From a virus, in the IMG/VR virus record IMGVR_UViG_3300031695_000026, positions 1 through 25,157 of that record: 25,157 nt of DNA, one strand, 5' to 3'. Below the pieces are notes generated by a model, which saw only the letters and a list, made by a program, of their open reading frames with translations, made no database searches and was not told the origin of the DNA. A program made the translations under genes and the position numbers. Of this stretch, positions 7,755 to 16,100 are shown piece after piece. Position 1 is the first letter of the stretch. Every line of letters begins with the position of its first letter.

Positions 7755-8846
7755 ATGGAAATTAAAGTATCTGAAGTAAACCCTTTAGAACAAAAGTCAG
7801 TTCAAGAGGTAGAAAAAAATCTTTTAGACAAACATGAAAAAGAATTAATGTTTGGGCAGGTGGAATCTGAAAACTTGTCAGAGGTAAAAGAAGAAGAAAA
7901 AGAAGAAGTTTCTCCAACTATAAAGGATGAAGACGTTCTTTCATATATTAATAATAGATATAATAAAGACATATCTTCAGTAGATGATTTATTTTCTCAA
8001 AAAGAAATAAATGAAGAACTACCAGAGGATGTTTCTAAATATTTAAATTTTAAAAAAGAAACTGGTCGGGGTTTTAATGATTTTGTAAAAGCCAATAGGG
8101 ATTACGATGATTTAAACGAAGACCAAGTGTTAGCAGAATATTATTCTTTAACAGAAACTGATTTAGATAATGATGATATTCATTACCTAATTGAAGATAA
8201 GTTTTCATACGATGAAGACTTAGATGATGAAAAAGAAGTTAAAAAGAAAAATATAGCTAAAAAAAGAGAACTTTCTAAAGCTAAAAAGTATCTTAATGAT
8301 TTTAAAGAAAAATACAGCGTTCCTCTTGAGTCAAGTGGGAAAGCTATTTCTGAAGAAAACAAAAAGGAACTTGAAGCTTACCAAAGTTATATTCAAGAAT
8401 CTAAAACAGTTCAAGAAGCTAATCTTAAAAAGAATGAGTATTTTGAAAAAAGAACAAGTGAAGTTTTTAACTCTGAATTCAAAGGTTTTGAGTTCGAAAT
8501 AGGAGATAAAAAAATAGGTTATTCTTATGGAGATGCACAGGAAATGAAAGCGAAACAAATGGATCTGAATAATTTCATAGGTAAATACCTAGGAGATGAC
8601 GGATTGATTAAAGACGCAAAAGGTTGGCATAAAGCAATTAGTGCTGCAATGGATCCTGACCGCTTTGCAAAGTATTTTTATGAGCAAGGTAAAGCCGATA
8701 GTGTAGGAGATATTTCTAAACAAAGTAAAAACATCAATATGAAGATGAGAGGTACTCCACAAGCAATAGGTGAAACAGGATTTAAAGCAAGACAAATTAA
8801 TGACGCATCTGGAAAAGGTTTAAGAATAAGAAGTAAAAATAAATAA
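7755..8846 (+). CDS. Putative capsid scaffolding protein
   Basis: 363 residues, very rich in Glu, Asp and Lys with little hydrophobic core, so mostly helical or disordered. It lies between portal and major capsid genes and has its own promoter, the standard place and character of a scaffold that templates shell assembly and then leaves or is degraded. A middle segment (about 100-165: ETGRGFNDFVKANRDYDDL, then EYYSLTETDLDNDDI and DKFSYDEDLDDE) resembles a protein I recall at this position in crAss-like and marine Bacteroidota phages. The C terminus becomes basic (GFKARQINDASGKGLRIRSKNK), which fits the known scaffold pattern of a positively charged C-terminal capsid-binding element. I see no serine protease triad, so a separate maturation protease function is not supported. 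Assignment is mainly contextual. Confidence 0.7.
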   Translation: MEIKVSEVNPLEQKSVQEVEKNLLDKHEKELMFGQVESENLSEVKEEEKEEVSPTIKDEDVLSYINNRYNKDISSVDDLFSQKEINEELPEDVSKYLNFKKETGRGFNDFVKANRDYDDLNEDQVLAEYYSLTETDLDNDDIHYLIEDKFSYDEDLDDEKEVKKKNIAKKRELSKAKKYLNDFKEKYSVPLESSGKAISEENKKELEAYQSYIQESKTVQEANLKKNEYFEKRTSEVFNSEFKGFEFEIGDKKIGYSYGDAQEMKAKQMDLNNFIGKYLGDDGLIKDAKGWHKAISAAMDPDRFAKYFYEQGKADSVGDISKQSKNINMKMRGTPQAIGETGFKARQINDASGKGLRIRSKNK

Positions 8847-8871
8847 ATAACAATTTTAAAAATTAAAAAAA

Positions 8872-10299
8872 ATGGCAGGATCAGTACAGAATGTTCCAGG
8901 GTTTGACTTACAGCCAAGCTCAGAACAAGTCTTATTACAGACAAATTACATTACTAACTTTGATTTCTTGAATCAGTATCTTCCAGATACTTACGAAAAA
9001 GAATTTGAACGTTATGGAAACAGAACAGTAGCATCATTCTTAAGAATGGTAGGCGCTGAAATGCCTTCTAACTCAGACCTTATTAAATGGGCAGAGCAAG
9101 GAAGACTACACACGAAGTATACAAATGTAACTTCAGCAGGAGCAGCAGGAGTTGATACAGCAACGTTGACAATTGGAGATGCCTTAGTACCAGGTTCTGG
9201 TTCTATAGCTATTCGTGTTGGACAAACAATTATGTTATCTGATAGTACTGCGGCCTCAACTAATAGCAACAAGGCAATTGTAACAGCAGTAGATACTGCA
9301 GCAGGAACAATTGATGTAGCTTATTATGAAGCAGCAGGACAAACAATGGCAGCAGCAGTTGTATGTTCATTGTTTATTTATGGTTCAGAATTTCAAAAAG
9401 GTTCTATCGGAATGCAAGGTCAACTTGAAGCTGATGATTCTATATTTGAAAACTCTCCAATTATCATTAAAGACCGTTACGCAGTATCTGGTTCTGATAT
9501 GGCTCAAATTGGATGGATTGAAGTAACTACAGAAAACGGTGCAACTGGATTCTTATGGTACATGAAATCAGAACATGAAACTCGTTTACGTTTTGAGGAC
9601 TACCTTGAAACATCAATGGTTGAAGCCGTACCAGCAGAAGCAGGTGGTGGAGCAGCAGCAATTGTAGAAGGAGTTGCATCTGGAGTAGGTAACAAAGGTT
9701 CAGAAGGTATGTTCTATGTTATTGAAAATAGAGGTAATGTTTGGGCAGGTGGAAATCCTAATGCATTAGCAGATTTTGATGCAATTATTTCTCGTCTAGA
9801 TAAGCAAGGTTCTATTGAAGAAAATGTTATTTTCTTAAACAGAGACTTTGGATTTGATATAGATGATATGTTAGCACAACAAAACTCTTATGGAGCAGGT
9901 GGTACATCTTATGGTCTTTTTGACAATGACGAAGAGATGGCTTTAAATCTAGGATTTACAGGATTCCGTAGAGGTTATGATTTCTACAAAACAGACTGGA
10001 AATACCTAAACGACCCAACAATGCGTGGAGATATCGTAGGTGGAGCTGTTAATGGTGTTTTAGTACCAGCAGGTTCAACTACTGTATATGACCAAGTATT
10101 AGGAAAGAATGCAAAGCGTCCTTTCTTACATGTTCGTTACAGAGCTTCAGAAACTGAAGACAGACGTTATAAGACTTGGATTACAGGTTCTGCAGGTGGA
10201 GCAGCTACTTCTAGCTTAGATGCTATGGAAGTAAACTTCTTATCTGAAAGAGCTTTATGTACTTTAGGTGCTAATAACTTCTTTATTTTCACAAACTAG
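8872..10299 (+). CDS. Major capsid protein
   Basis: 475 residues; builds the icosahedral shell, presumably with an HK97 fold. The N-terminal part (about 25-80: NYITNFDFLNQYLPDTYEKE, KWAEQGRLH) and the C-terminal SERALCTLGANNFF are of the type seen in capsid proteins of Bacteroidota podoviruses. Residues about 85-172 form a Thr/Ala/Val-rich segment (IAIRVGQTIMLSD, KAIVTAVDTAAGTIDVAYYE) that looks like an inserted beta domain. The gene stands out in codon use: by eye 11 of about 20 Arg codons are CGT, against a few percent in terL and portal, and TTC, ATC and TAC are frequent, as expected for the most expressed virion gene. It follows the scaffold by 25 bases and is closed by a terminator 13 bases after the stop. 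Confidence 0.88.
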   Translation: MAGSVQNVPGFDLQPSSEQVLLQTNYITNFDFLNQYLPDTYEKEFERYGNRTVASFLRMVGAEMPSNSDLIKWAEQGRLHTKYTNVTSAGAAGVDTATLTIGDALVPGSGSIAIRVGQTIMLSDSTAASTNSNKAIVTAVDTAAGTIDVAYYEAAGQTMAAAVVCSLFIYGSEFQKGSIGMQGQLEADDSIFENSPIIIKDRYAVSGSDMAQIGWIEVTTENGATGFLWYMKSEHETRLRFEDYLETSMVEAVPAEAGGGAAAIVEGVASGVGNKGSEGMFYVIENRGNVWAGGNPNALADFDAIISRLDKQGSIEENVIFLNRDFGFDIDDMLAQQNSYGAGGTSYGLFDNDEEMALNLGFTGFRRGYDFYKTDWKYLNDPTMRGDIVGGAVNGVLVPAGSTTVYDQVLGKNAKRPFLHVRYRASETEDRRYKTWITGSAGGAATSSLDAMEVNFLSERALCTLGANNFFIFTN

Positions 10300-10311
10300 A
10301 AGTAAATTATT

Positions 10312-10346
10312 AAAAGGGAGTGAAATTAAGTAGCTCCCTTTTTTTT
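10312..10346 (+). terminator. Rho-independent terminator after the capsid gene
   Basis: AAAGGGAG (10313-10320) pairs with CTCCCTTT (10334-10341) across a 13-base loop and is followed by a T-run. It follows the major capsid stop codon and probably limits readthrough, since no TAnnTTTG box is seen between it and the next ATG at 10376. Confidence 0.85.
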
Positions 10347-10375
10347 ATTATAAATTAAATTTAAATTCAATAAAA

Positions 10376-11125
10376 ATGGCAGTAAAAAAGAAACAAGTAT
10401 TTGTAGATAAAATCTACAAATTAACACAAGACAAAGCACCTTTAAGCTATACTATTCCTTCAAGAAATTCAAAAAGAAAATCATTATTATGGTTTGATGA
10501 AGAAACTGGAGAAAATAAAGCATTGCGTTATGCAAAAAATACAAAAAGTGTTTTTGAAGATGAGCAAGATAAAAATGTTATTTTAGAGCCTATCGTCTTT
10601 GAAGATGGTATGTTGTTTGTTCCAAAACAAAATCAGATATTACAAAAATTCTTATCTTATCATCCATCAAACGGAAATATGTTTGAAGAAGTTGATAAAG
10701 AAAAAGATGCAAGTGTAGATGTAGAGTCTTTAGATTTGGCACTAGAGTCTCAATTAATAGCAAAAGAACTAAGTATTGAAATGCTTGAAACTATTGCTAG
10801 AGTTGTAATAGGTTTAAGGATTGAAAATTTAACCTCTTCAGAATTAAAAAGAGATGTTAGGATGTTTGCAAAAAGATACCCTAATGACTTTATGGAGGCT
10901 ATGAATGATCCTTTATTAAAGCTTCAAAACAAATGTGCTAATTATTTTAGTGAAAGTCTTTTAACACTTAAAAACAAAAAAGATGTTTATTACAATTTAA
11001 AAGGTAATAAAAATAAATTACTAACTGTTCCTTATGGAGAAGATCCATTATTTATAGTGGCGTCATTTTTACAGAGTGATGAAGGGTTAGAAGTTTTAAA
11101 GATATTAGAATCTAAAATGAAATAA
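10376..11125 (+). CDS. Virion-module protein of unknown function
   Basis: 249 residues. The first part (about 20-97) contains APLSYTIPSRNSKRKSLLWF, then LRYAKNTKSVFEDEQD and LEPIVFEDGMLFVPKQNQIL, a pattern that I recall in proteins just after the major capsid gene in many Bacteroidota phages, without an established role. An acidic stretch (EEVDKEKDASVDVESLDLAL) leads to a mostly helical C-terminal half with KRDVRMFAKRYPNDFMEAM and NLKGNKNKLLTVPYGEDPL. No enzyme motif, signal peptide or membrane segment is visible. It lies alone between two terminators and has no -7 box of its own that I can find, so it is probably expressed at lower level by readthrough from the capsid unit. Decoration, completion or head-tail roles are all possible. 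Confidence 0.72.
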   Translation: MAVKKKQVFVDKIYKLTQDKAPLSYTIPSRNSKRKSLLWFDEETGENKALRYAKNTKSVFEDEQDKNVILEPIVFEDGMLFVPKQNQILQKFLSYHPSNGNMFEEVDKEKDASVDVESLDLALESQLIAKELSIEMLETIARVVIGLRIENLTSSELKRDVRMFAKRYPNDFMEAMNDPLLKLQNKCANYFSESLLTLKNKKDVYYNLKGNKNKLLTVPYGEDPLFIVASFLQSDEGLEVLKILESKMK

Positions 11126-11146
11126 TATCTTACAATAATTATATAT

Positions 11147-11179
11147 AAAGAGGCTTCAAAATATGAAGCCTCTTTTTTT
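11147..11179 (+). terminator. Strong perfect-stem terminator
   Basis: AAAGAGGCTTCA (11147-11158) pairs perfectly with TGAAGCCTCTTT (11164-11175) around a 5-base loop and runs into T residues. It is the most stable hairpin I noticed in the window. Its T-tract ends one base before the next promoter box. Confidence 0.93.
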
Positions 11180-11180
11180 G

Positions 11181-11188
11181 TATCTTTG
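11181..11188 (+). promoter_or_regulatory. Bacteroidota-type -7 box (TATCTTTG) for the ring/tail-hub operon
   Basis: TATCTTTG matches TAnnTTTG and lies 17 bases before the ATG at 11206. It is preceded by TTTTTTG, part of the terminator tail. The 16 bases at 11174-11189 recur exactly at 18793-18808. A -33 element would fall inside the terminator stem and is not recognisable. Confidence 0.65.
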
Positions 11189-11205
11189 TGAAAACGATTT
11201 TATAA

Positions 11206-12204
11206 ATGGCCTCGATAATAAACACAGTAAGAGCTACTGTTCTTTCAATTGCTAATAAGAACAATTACGGGTATATAACTCCAAATGATTTTAATTTGTA
11301 TGCAAAGCAAGCTCAATTAGATATATTTGAAGATTACTTTTATCAGTACAATAGTTGGATTGTAAAGCAAAATGCAAGAGTGTCTGGAAGTAATTATGCT
11401 AATATTGTAAAATCATTAGTTGAAGTTATAGATAGCTTTTCATCTACTAAAGGATTAATAAACACAGGAATCAATTTATTTGATTTGCCTGATGATTACT
11501 ATTTGATAGATAAAGTAAACTACTATCCAAATATTACTACTACAGGAACTATTACTTTTGGTTCAATTGGAACAACTTTAATTGATTCGGCTGCAAATTT
11601 TCTAGGATTAGTAGGTGGTTCAATTCCTGTAAAACCAGGTATGTTAATAACAAACACAAGCGCAGGAGGATTATATTCAGGAGCAAGTGCATTTGTCGTT
11701 AGTGTAGATAGCAATACTCAGTTAACAATATCAAGTAATGATTTTCTAACTGGAAGTTTTGGAGATACTTCTTATACTATATTAAACACAAAAGGTATTA
11801 CAGAAGTAGAAAGAGTTTCTCAGAATAAAATATTTTATTTAAATTCCACACCACTCACATCACCAGGTCTTTTATTTCCTGCGTATGTATTAGGTGGAGC
11901 TAATAATATAAACACGGGTAATACTATTACTGTTTATCCTGAATCTATTGTTAATGCAGGTACAGTTGTTTCTCAATATATTAGATACCCTAAAGATCCT
12001 AATTGGACATATGCTACATTAGCAGCAGGGGAGCCTCTGTTTGATGAGTCAGCAGCTGATTATCAAGACTTTGAATTACCTTTATCAGATCAAGTTAATA
12101 TTATAAATAAAATATTACAATACGCAGGTATGTCTATAAGAGAAGTAACATTAACTCAGTTTGGTCAAGTACAGGATCAACTAGATGATAAACAACAATC
12201 ATAA
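11206..12204 (+). CDS. Putative ring / head-tail connector protein with an inserted beta domain
   Basis: 332 residues. The N-terminal helical part (INTVRATVLSIANKNNYGYI, then NDFNLYAKQAQLDIFEDYFY) and later LPDDYYLIDKVNYYPNI, SQNKIFYLNSTPLTSPG and PAYVLGG...NTITVYPESI have the look of the ring proteins stacked under the portal in crAss-like and related phages. Residues about 110-193 form a Gly/Thr/Ser-rich beta segment (TTLIDSAANFLGLVGG, VKPGMLITNTSAGG, SAFVVSVDSNTQLTISSNDF) that appears inserted between those blocks; I recall this DSAANF...VVSVDS.TQLT pattern as a mobile virion domain. It is the first gene after the promoter at 11181 and lies three bases upstream of the next gene. Role in portal extension or tail closure is inferred from position. 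Confidence 0.65.
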   Translation: MASIINTVRATVLSIANKNNYGYITPNDFNLYAKQAQLDIFEDYFYQYNSWIVKQNARVSGSNYANIVKSLVEVIDSFSSTKGLINTGINLFDLPDDYYLIDKVNYYPNITTTGTITFGSIGTTLIDSAANFLGLVGGSIPVKPGMLITNTSAGGLYSGASAFVVSVDSNTQLTISSNDFLTGSFGDTSYTILNTKGITEVERVSQNKIFYLNSTPLTSPGLLFPAYVLGGANNINTGNTITVYPESIVNAGTVVSQYIRYPKDPNWTYATLAAGEPLFDESAADYQDFELPLSDQVNIINKILQYAGMSIREVTLTQFGQVQDQLDDKQQS

Positions 12205-12207
12205 AAA

Positions 12208-13131
12208 ATGGCATATATAACAGATTATCAATACTACGAAAATGGAGGACTAAATCCTGAAGATGAAAATTGGGGGTCTTACCAATATGTATCTTTAAAT
12301 GATATAGTAAATAATTTTATAGTTATGTATGTTGGAAACGACAAACTAATTAATAATGTTGAAAGGTATAATATTTTATTTCATGCTAAAAGAGCTGTAC
12401 AAGAGTTAAATTATGATTCTTTAAAAGAAATTAAAATTTTAGAATTACAAGTTTGTGACACATTAAGGTTTGTTTTACCTCCTGACTATGTAAATTGGGT
12501 TAGAATATCAATGTATAAAAATGGAACATTATTTCCATTAACTGAAAATATTCAAACTAATTGGAGTAATGCATATCTACAAGATAATAATTGTAGAATT
12601 TTATTTGACCAAGATGGAAATATTTTAAAGCCTGAAAATTCTACTTTAGATATTGACAGAATAACAGGAAGTAAAAAAAGTATATACTTAAACCAACAAA
12701 GCGCCTATAATGGACAGGAAGGTTATTTTTATAATGGCATATGGTACTTTGAATATCCTGTTGGAGCAAGATATGGATTGAATACAGAAACAGCAAATGC
12801 TAATCCTACATTTAAAATAAATAAAAAAGGAGGTGTAATTAATTTTAGTTCTGATGTTTCAGGTGAGTTAATAGTTCTAGAGTATGTATCTGATGGAATG
12901 GAGAATGGAGATGACTCTGAGATAAGTGTAAATAAATTATTTGAAGAGTTTATATACTCTTACATGAAGTATGTAATACTCTCAAGTAAATACGGTATTC
13001 AAGAATACATCATAAACAGGTCTAGAAAAGAGAAATCAGCACTCCTAAGGAACGCAAAATTAAGATTGAGCAATATACACCCAGGAAGATTATTAATGAA
13101 TCTAAGAGGTCAAAATAAGTGGATAAAATAG
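12208..13131 (+). CDS. Tail tubular / ring protein (P22 gp4 or T7 gp11-like role)
   Basis: 307 residues. Recognisable blocks are FHAKRAVQELNYDSLKEIKI, LPPDYVNWVRISMYKNGTLF, an ILFDQDGNIL turn, a Gly/Asn-rich GARYGLNTETANANPTFKI stretch, GGVINFSSDVSGELIVLEYV, and a C-terminal helical region with EFIYSYMKYVILSSKYGIQE and SRKEKSALLRNAKLRLSN. This set is typical, from memory, of the portal-proximal ring or tail tubular proteins of crAss-like phages, compared in the literature with P22 gp4. Such proteins plug onto the portal after packaging. It is preceded by an A-rich leader only, and is followed after one base (TAGTATG) by the giant hub gene, so the two are likely made together. Confidence 0.72.
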   Translation: MAYITDYQYYENGGLNPEDENWGSYQYVSLNDIVNNFIVMYVGNDKLINNVERYNILFHAKRAVQELNYDSLKEIKILELQVCDTLRFVLPPDYVNWVRISMYKNGTLFPLTENIQTNWSNAYLQDNNCRILFDQDGNILKPENSTLDIDRITGSKKSIYLNQQSAYNGQEGYFYNGIWYFEYPVGARYGLNTETANANPTFKINKKGGVINFSSDVSGELIVLEYVSDGMENGDDSEISVNKLFEEFIYSYMKYVILSSKYGIQEYIINRSRKEKSALLRNAKLRLSNIHPGRLLMNLRGQNKWIK

Positions 13132-13132
13132 T

Positions 13133-16100
13133 ATGGCTAAGATTCAAAAGAATTTCATAAAAGGACGAATGAATAAAGGCGTTGATGAACGATTAGTTCC
13201 TCAAGGTGAATATGTTGATGCTTTAAATATACGATTAGGTTCTACTGAAGGAACTGAGATTGGAGCTGTAGAAAACTCAAAAGGAAATGAGCTACTAGTG
13301 CAGCTTAAGTTTGGTGGTCAAGCATTAAGTAGTAATGCTAGATGTATTGGAGCTTTTGAAGATGGCGGTAACGAAACTATATATTGGTTTATTAATGATC
13401 CTACTAATCTTATTTCAGCCGTAACAGGAAAAGTTGATTTAATAGTTTCTTTTAATGCTAGATTAGGTTCAGTTTTTTACCATGTAATATCTACTTCAGT
13501 ATTAAATTTTGACAGTAAGTATTTAATAAATGGAATAAATCTTATAGACGGACTATTGTTTTTTACTGACAATTTAAATCCACCTAGAAAAATAAATGTA
13601 AATAGAACATATTCATCTCCCATCTCTGGTGTGGATAATGTTACAGAACAAGACATTGGTGTTATATTAGCACCGCCATTAAATTCTCCAACTATACAGC
13701 AATTTAATTTAGGGGGTGATGAAAACTACATGGAAGAATTATTCCTAAGTTTTGCATATAGATGGCAATATGAAGATGGAGAGTACTCAGCTATATCTCC
13801 GTTTTCACAAACAGTTTTTAGCCCTGGCCCTTTTTTATTAGATTACAGTACGTTTGATAATGCAGCAATGGTTAATTCTTTTAATAGTGCAAGAATAACT
13901 TTTGAAACAGGGGGCAGAAATGTAGTTGCAGTTGATGTTCTTTTTAAATTCTCTACAAGTCAAAGCGTAAATGTAATAGAAAGATTTAAAAAAATAGATG
14001 AAGGTTGGTCTGATAATGAAACTAAAAACATTACGTTCACTAACAAAAAAATATTTACAGCATTACCTACAGAGCAATTGCTTAGATTATTTGATAATGT
14101 ACCTCGAATTGCGCAAGCTCAAACATTAATGGGTAATAGATTAATGTATGGTAATTATGTTGATGGATATAATGTCGCTGACAGTGTGGGAAAGCAAATA
14201 GATTTAGACTATGATTTAACAGTTATATCAACTCCTTTAAGCGAAGAAGATATACAAGCAGCAAAAGTACCACAAAACTACAACATAGGAATATCTACAT
14301 CTGTTGATGACGCTACAATAAAAATAGACTTTGGAGGATTGGAATTAATTGAAGGTGCTCAAATAGGTGTTTCGTTTAATTACAAAGGAAGTATTTTTAA
14401 TGGAGACACTTCATATTTTACAGATGGAACACAACCTAGAAATGAATTTGTTTTTACATTTTTATTTAATTTACAAAGAGATTATTTAAATGTTAATGAT
14501 TTGGCTAGTAGCCCAGAGTTTGAAATTGCAGTAAGCGAATTTGTGTCACCTGCTAACTCAAGTTGCTTTACTAATTTTCCACCTACATCTGGAGGAACAA
14601 GTGGTTCTTCTTTAACTGACATTTACAACTGTCAAATACAAACCAGAATTGAATGGGTTTACGATAAGTTTGGTATAACTCAAACAAATGAAGGCTTTGG
14701 AATTGGAACTTCTTTAGGTAGTAACATTATAAGTTTTACTATACCTGCTTTAAGATTTCAAAAACTAGACCTTACTGATCCTGCAAATCCTGTATTTTTT
14801 AACCCTCCAGTACTAGCGTATGAGTATATTTCAGCTATAAATGGAGTGGGATTGTATTCTAAAGACGGTTCTAAGCAATCATTACACAGTAATAGAGATT
14901 ATGAAGTTGCTATTGTTTATATGGATGAATATGGGCGCAGTACTACTGCGTTAGTAGACACAGATAACACTGTTTTTGTTTCATGCGGCAGTTCAGTTGA
15001 CCAAAACAACATTAGGGTTCAGTTAAATAATTTCCCCCCTTATTGGGCAACAAAATATAAATTTGTTATAAAGGAATCTGAAGGCGAATACAGAACTATT
15101 TATTCTCAAATATTTTTTCCAGAGGAAGAAACAGGAGATGTATGGTTTAAAGTTGAAGGAGATAACAGAGACAAGATAAAAGATAATGGTATTTTGTATC
15201 CAAAAAGAGACACTGGAGGAGCTGTTTTAAATTGTACTACTACAAAAGTTTTAGCTTTTGAAAGCCAAGTAGAGGATTTTTTATGTAGAAAAAATTCTGA
15301 TGGTGATGTTATAAGTGGTACTTGTGGTCAGCCAACCGGAACATATATGAAATTAAGACCGTCAGGGTTTAACGCTAGTGCTCCACCAGATGCTTTTATA
15401 AACAGGACAGGCAATAGTACAGGTGGTTTTTCTATAGCATCAGTTTCGATTGATGTTGAAGATACGCTTGCCAATCCCCCGACATTTAGTCCTTATACCA
15501 TCCCTCCTGGAAGTATTATTCAGATAAAATTTCGTTTAAACAGGGATAAAAGAGGAGGTTTATGTGGTAGTAGAACTTACATTTACGACAAAACTTTTAC
15601 CTCTGGTAGCCAGTATGATTCTCTATACGATTGGGCTATAGGAGAGAATATAGATTTTACAAATGGTGTTTCAGGCGGTTCAGATGATAGTACTAATAAT
15701 GTTTCTTTTGATAGCCAAATATATTCTTATCCGCAGACACAACCAAATGCTAATTTTGGCCCAGGAGGCCCAGGAGAAACCGTTATATTTTTTCAAAGAA
15801 GTGTATCTACTGGAAAATTCTTTATGTCTATTCAAACAGGTACTCCTGATTGTGTTGGTTTTAATAGAGAACGTTCAGAAGGAACAATAGAAACAATAAT
15901 AAATAGAGCTTCAACTTTAATGGTGTTTGAAACCGAGCCAATACCTGCTAATGATGAACTATATTATGAAAATGAACAGACATTTGATATTGTAAGTGGA
16001 TTTCATTTATCGGGAGATGCCGATGCTGACCAAAATCAAACAGCTAGTTTACCAGCTATAATAGACTTAACATTTTTTAATTGTTATTCATTTGGTAATG

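Noticed and set aside
8296-8558. Overlapping short frames on both strands in the scaffold gene
   Set aside because: Lys/Leu- and Phe-rich products typical of AT-rich shadow frames.
7755-8846. Scaffold-like protein as a prohead protease or fused protease-scaffold
   Set aside because: No convincing catalytic Ser/His/Asp pattern or folded N-terminal domain; the sequence is charged and low in hydrophobic residues throughout.
3037-13131. General recoding of TAG as an amino acid in this phage
   Set aside because: The TAG stops at 3037, 10297 and 13129 are each followed within a few codons by in-frame TAA, and I saw no internal TAG in the long genes. Only the junction at 22132 remains open.
15663-15890. 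Short + strand frame inside the giant stabilization gene
   Set aside because: Out of frame with an uninterrupted 1473-residue gene and without a leader or recognisable motif.
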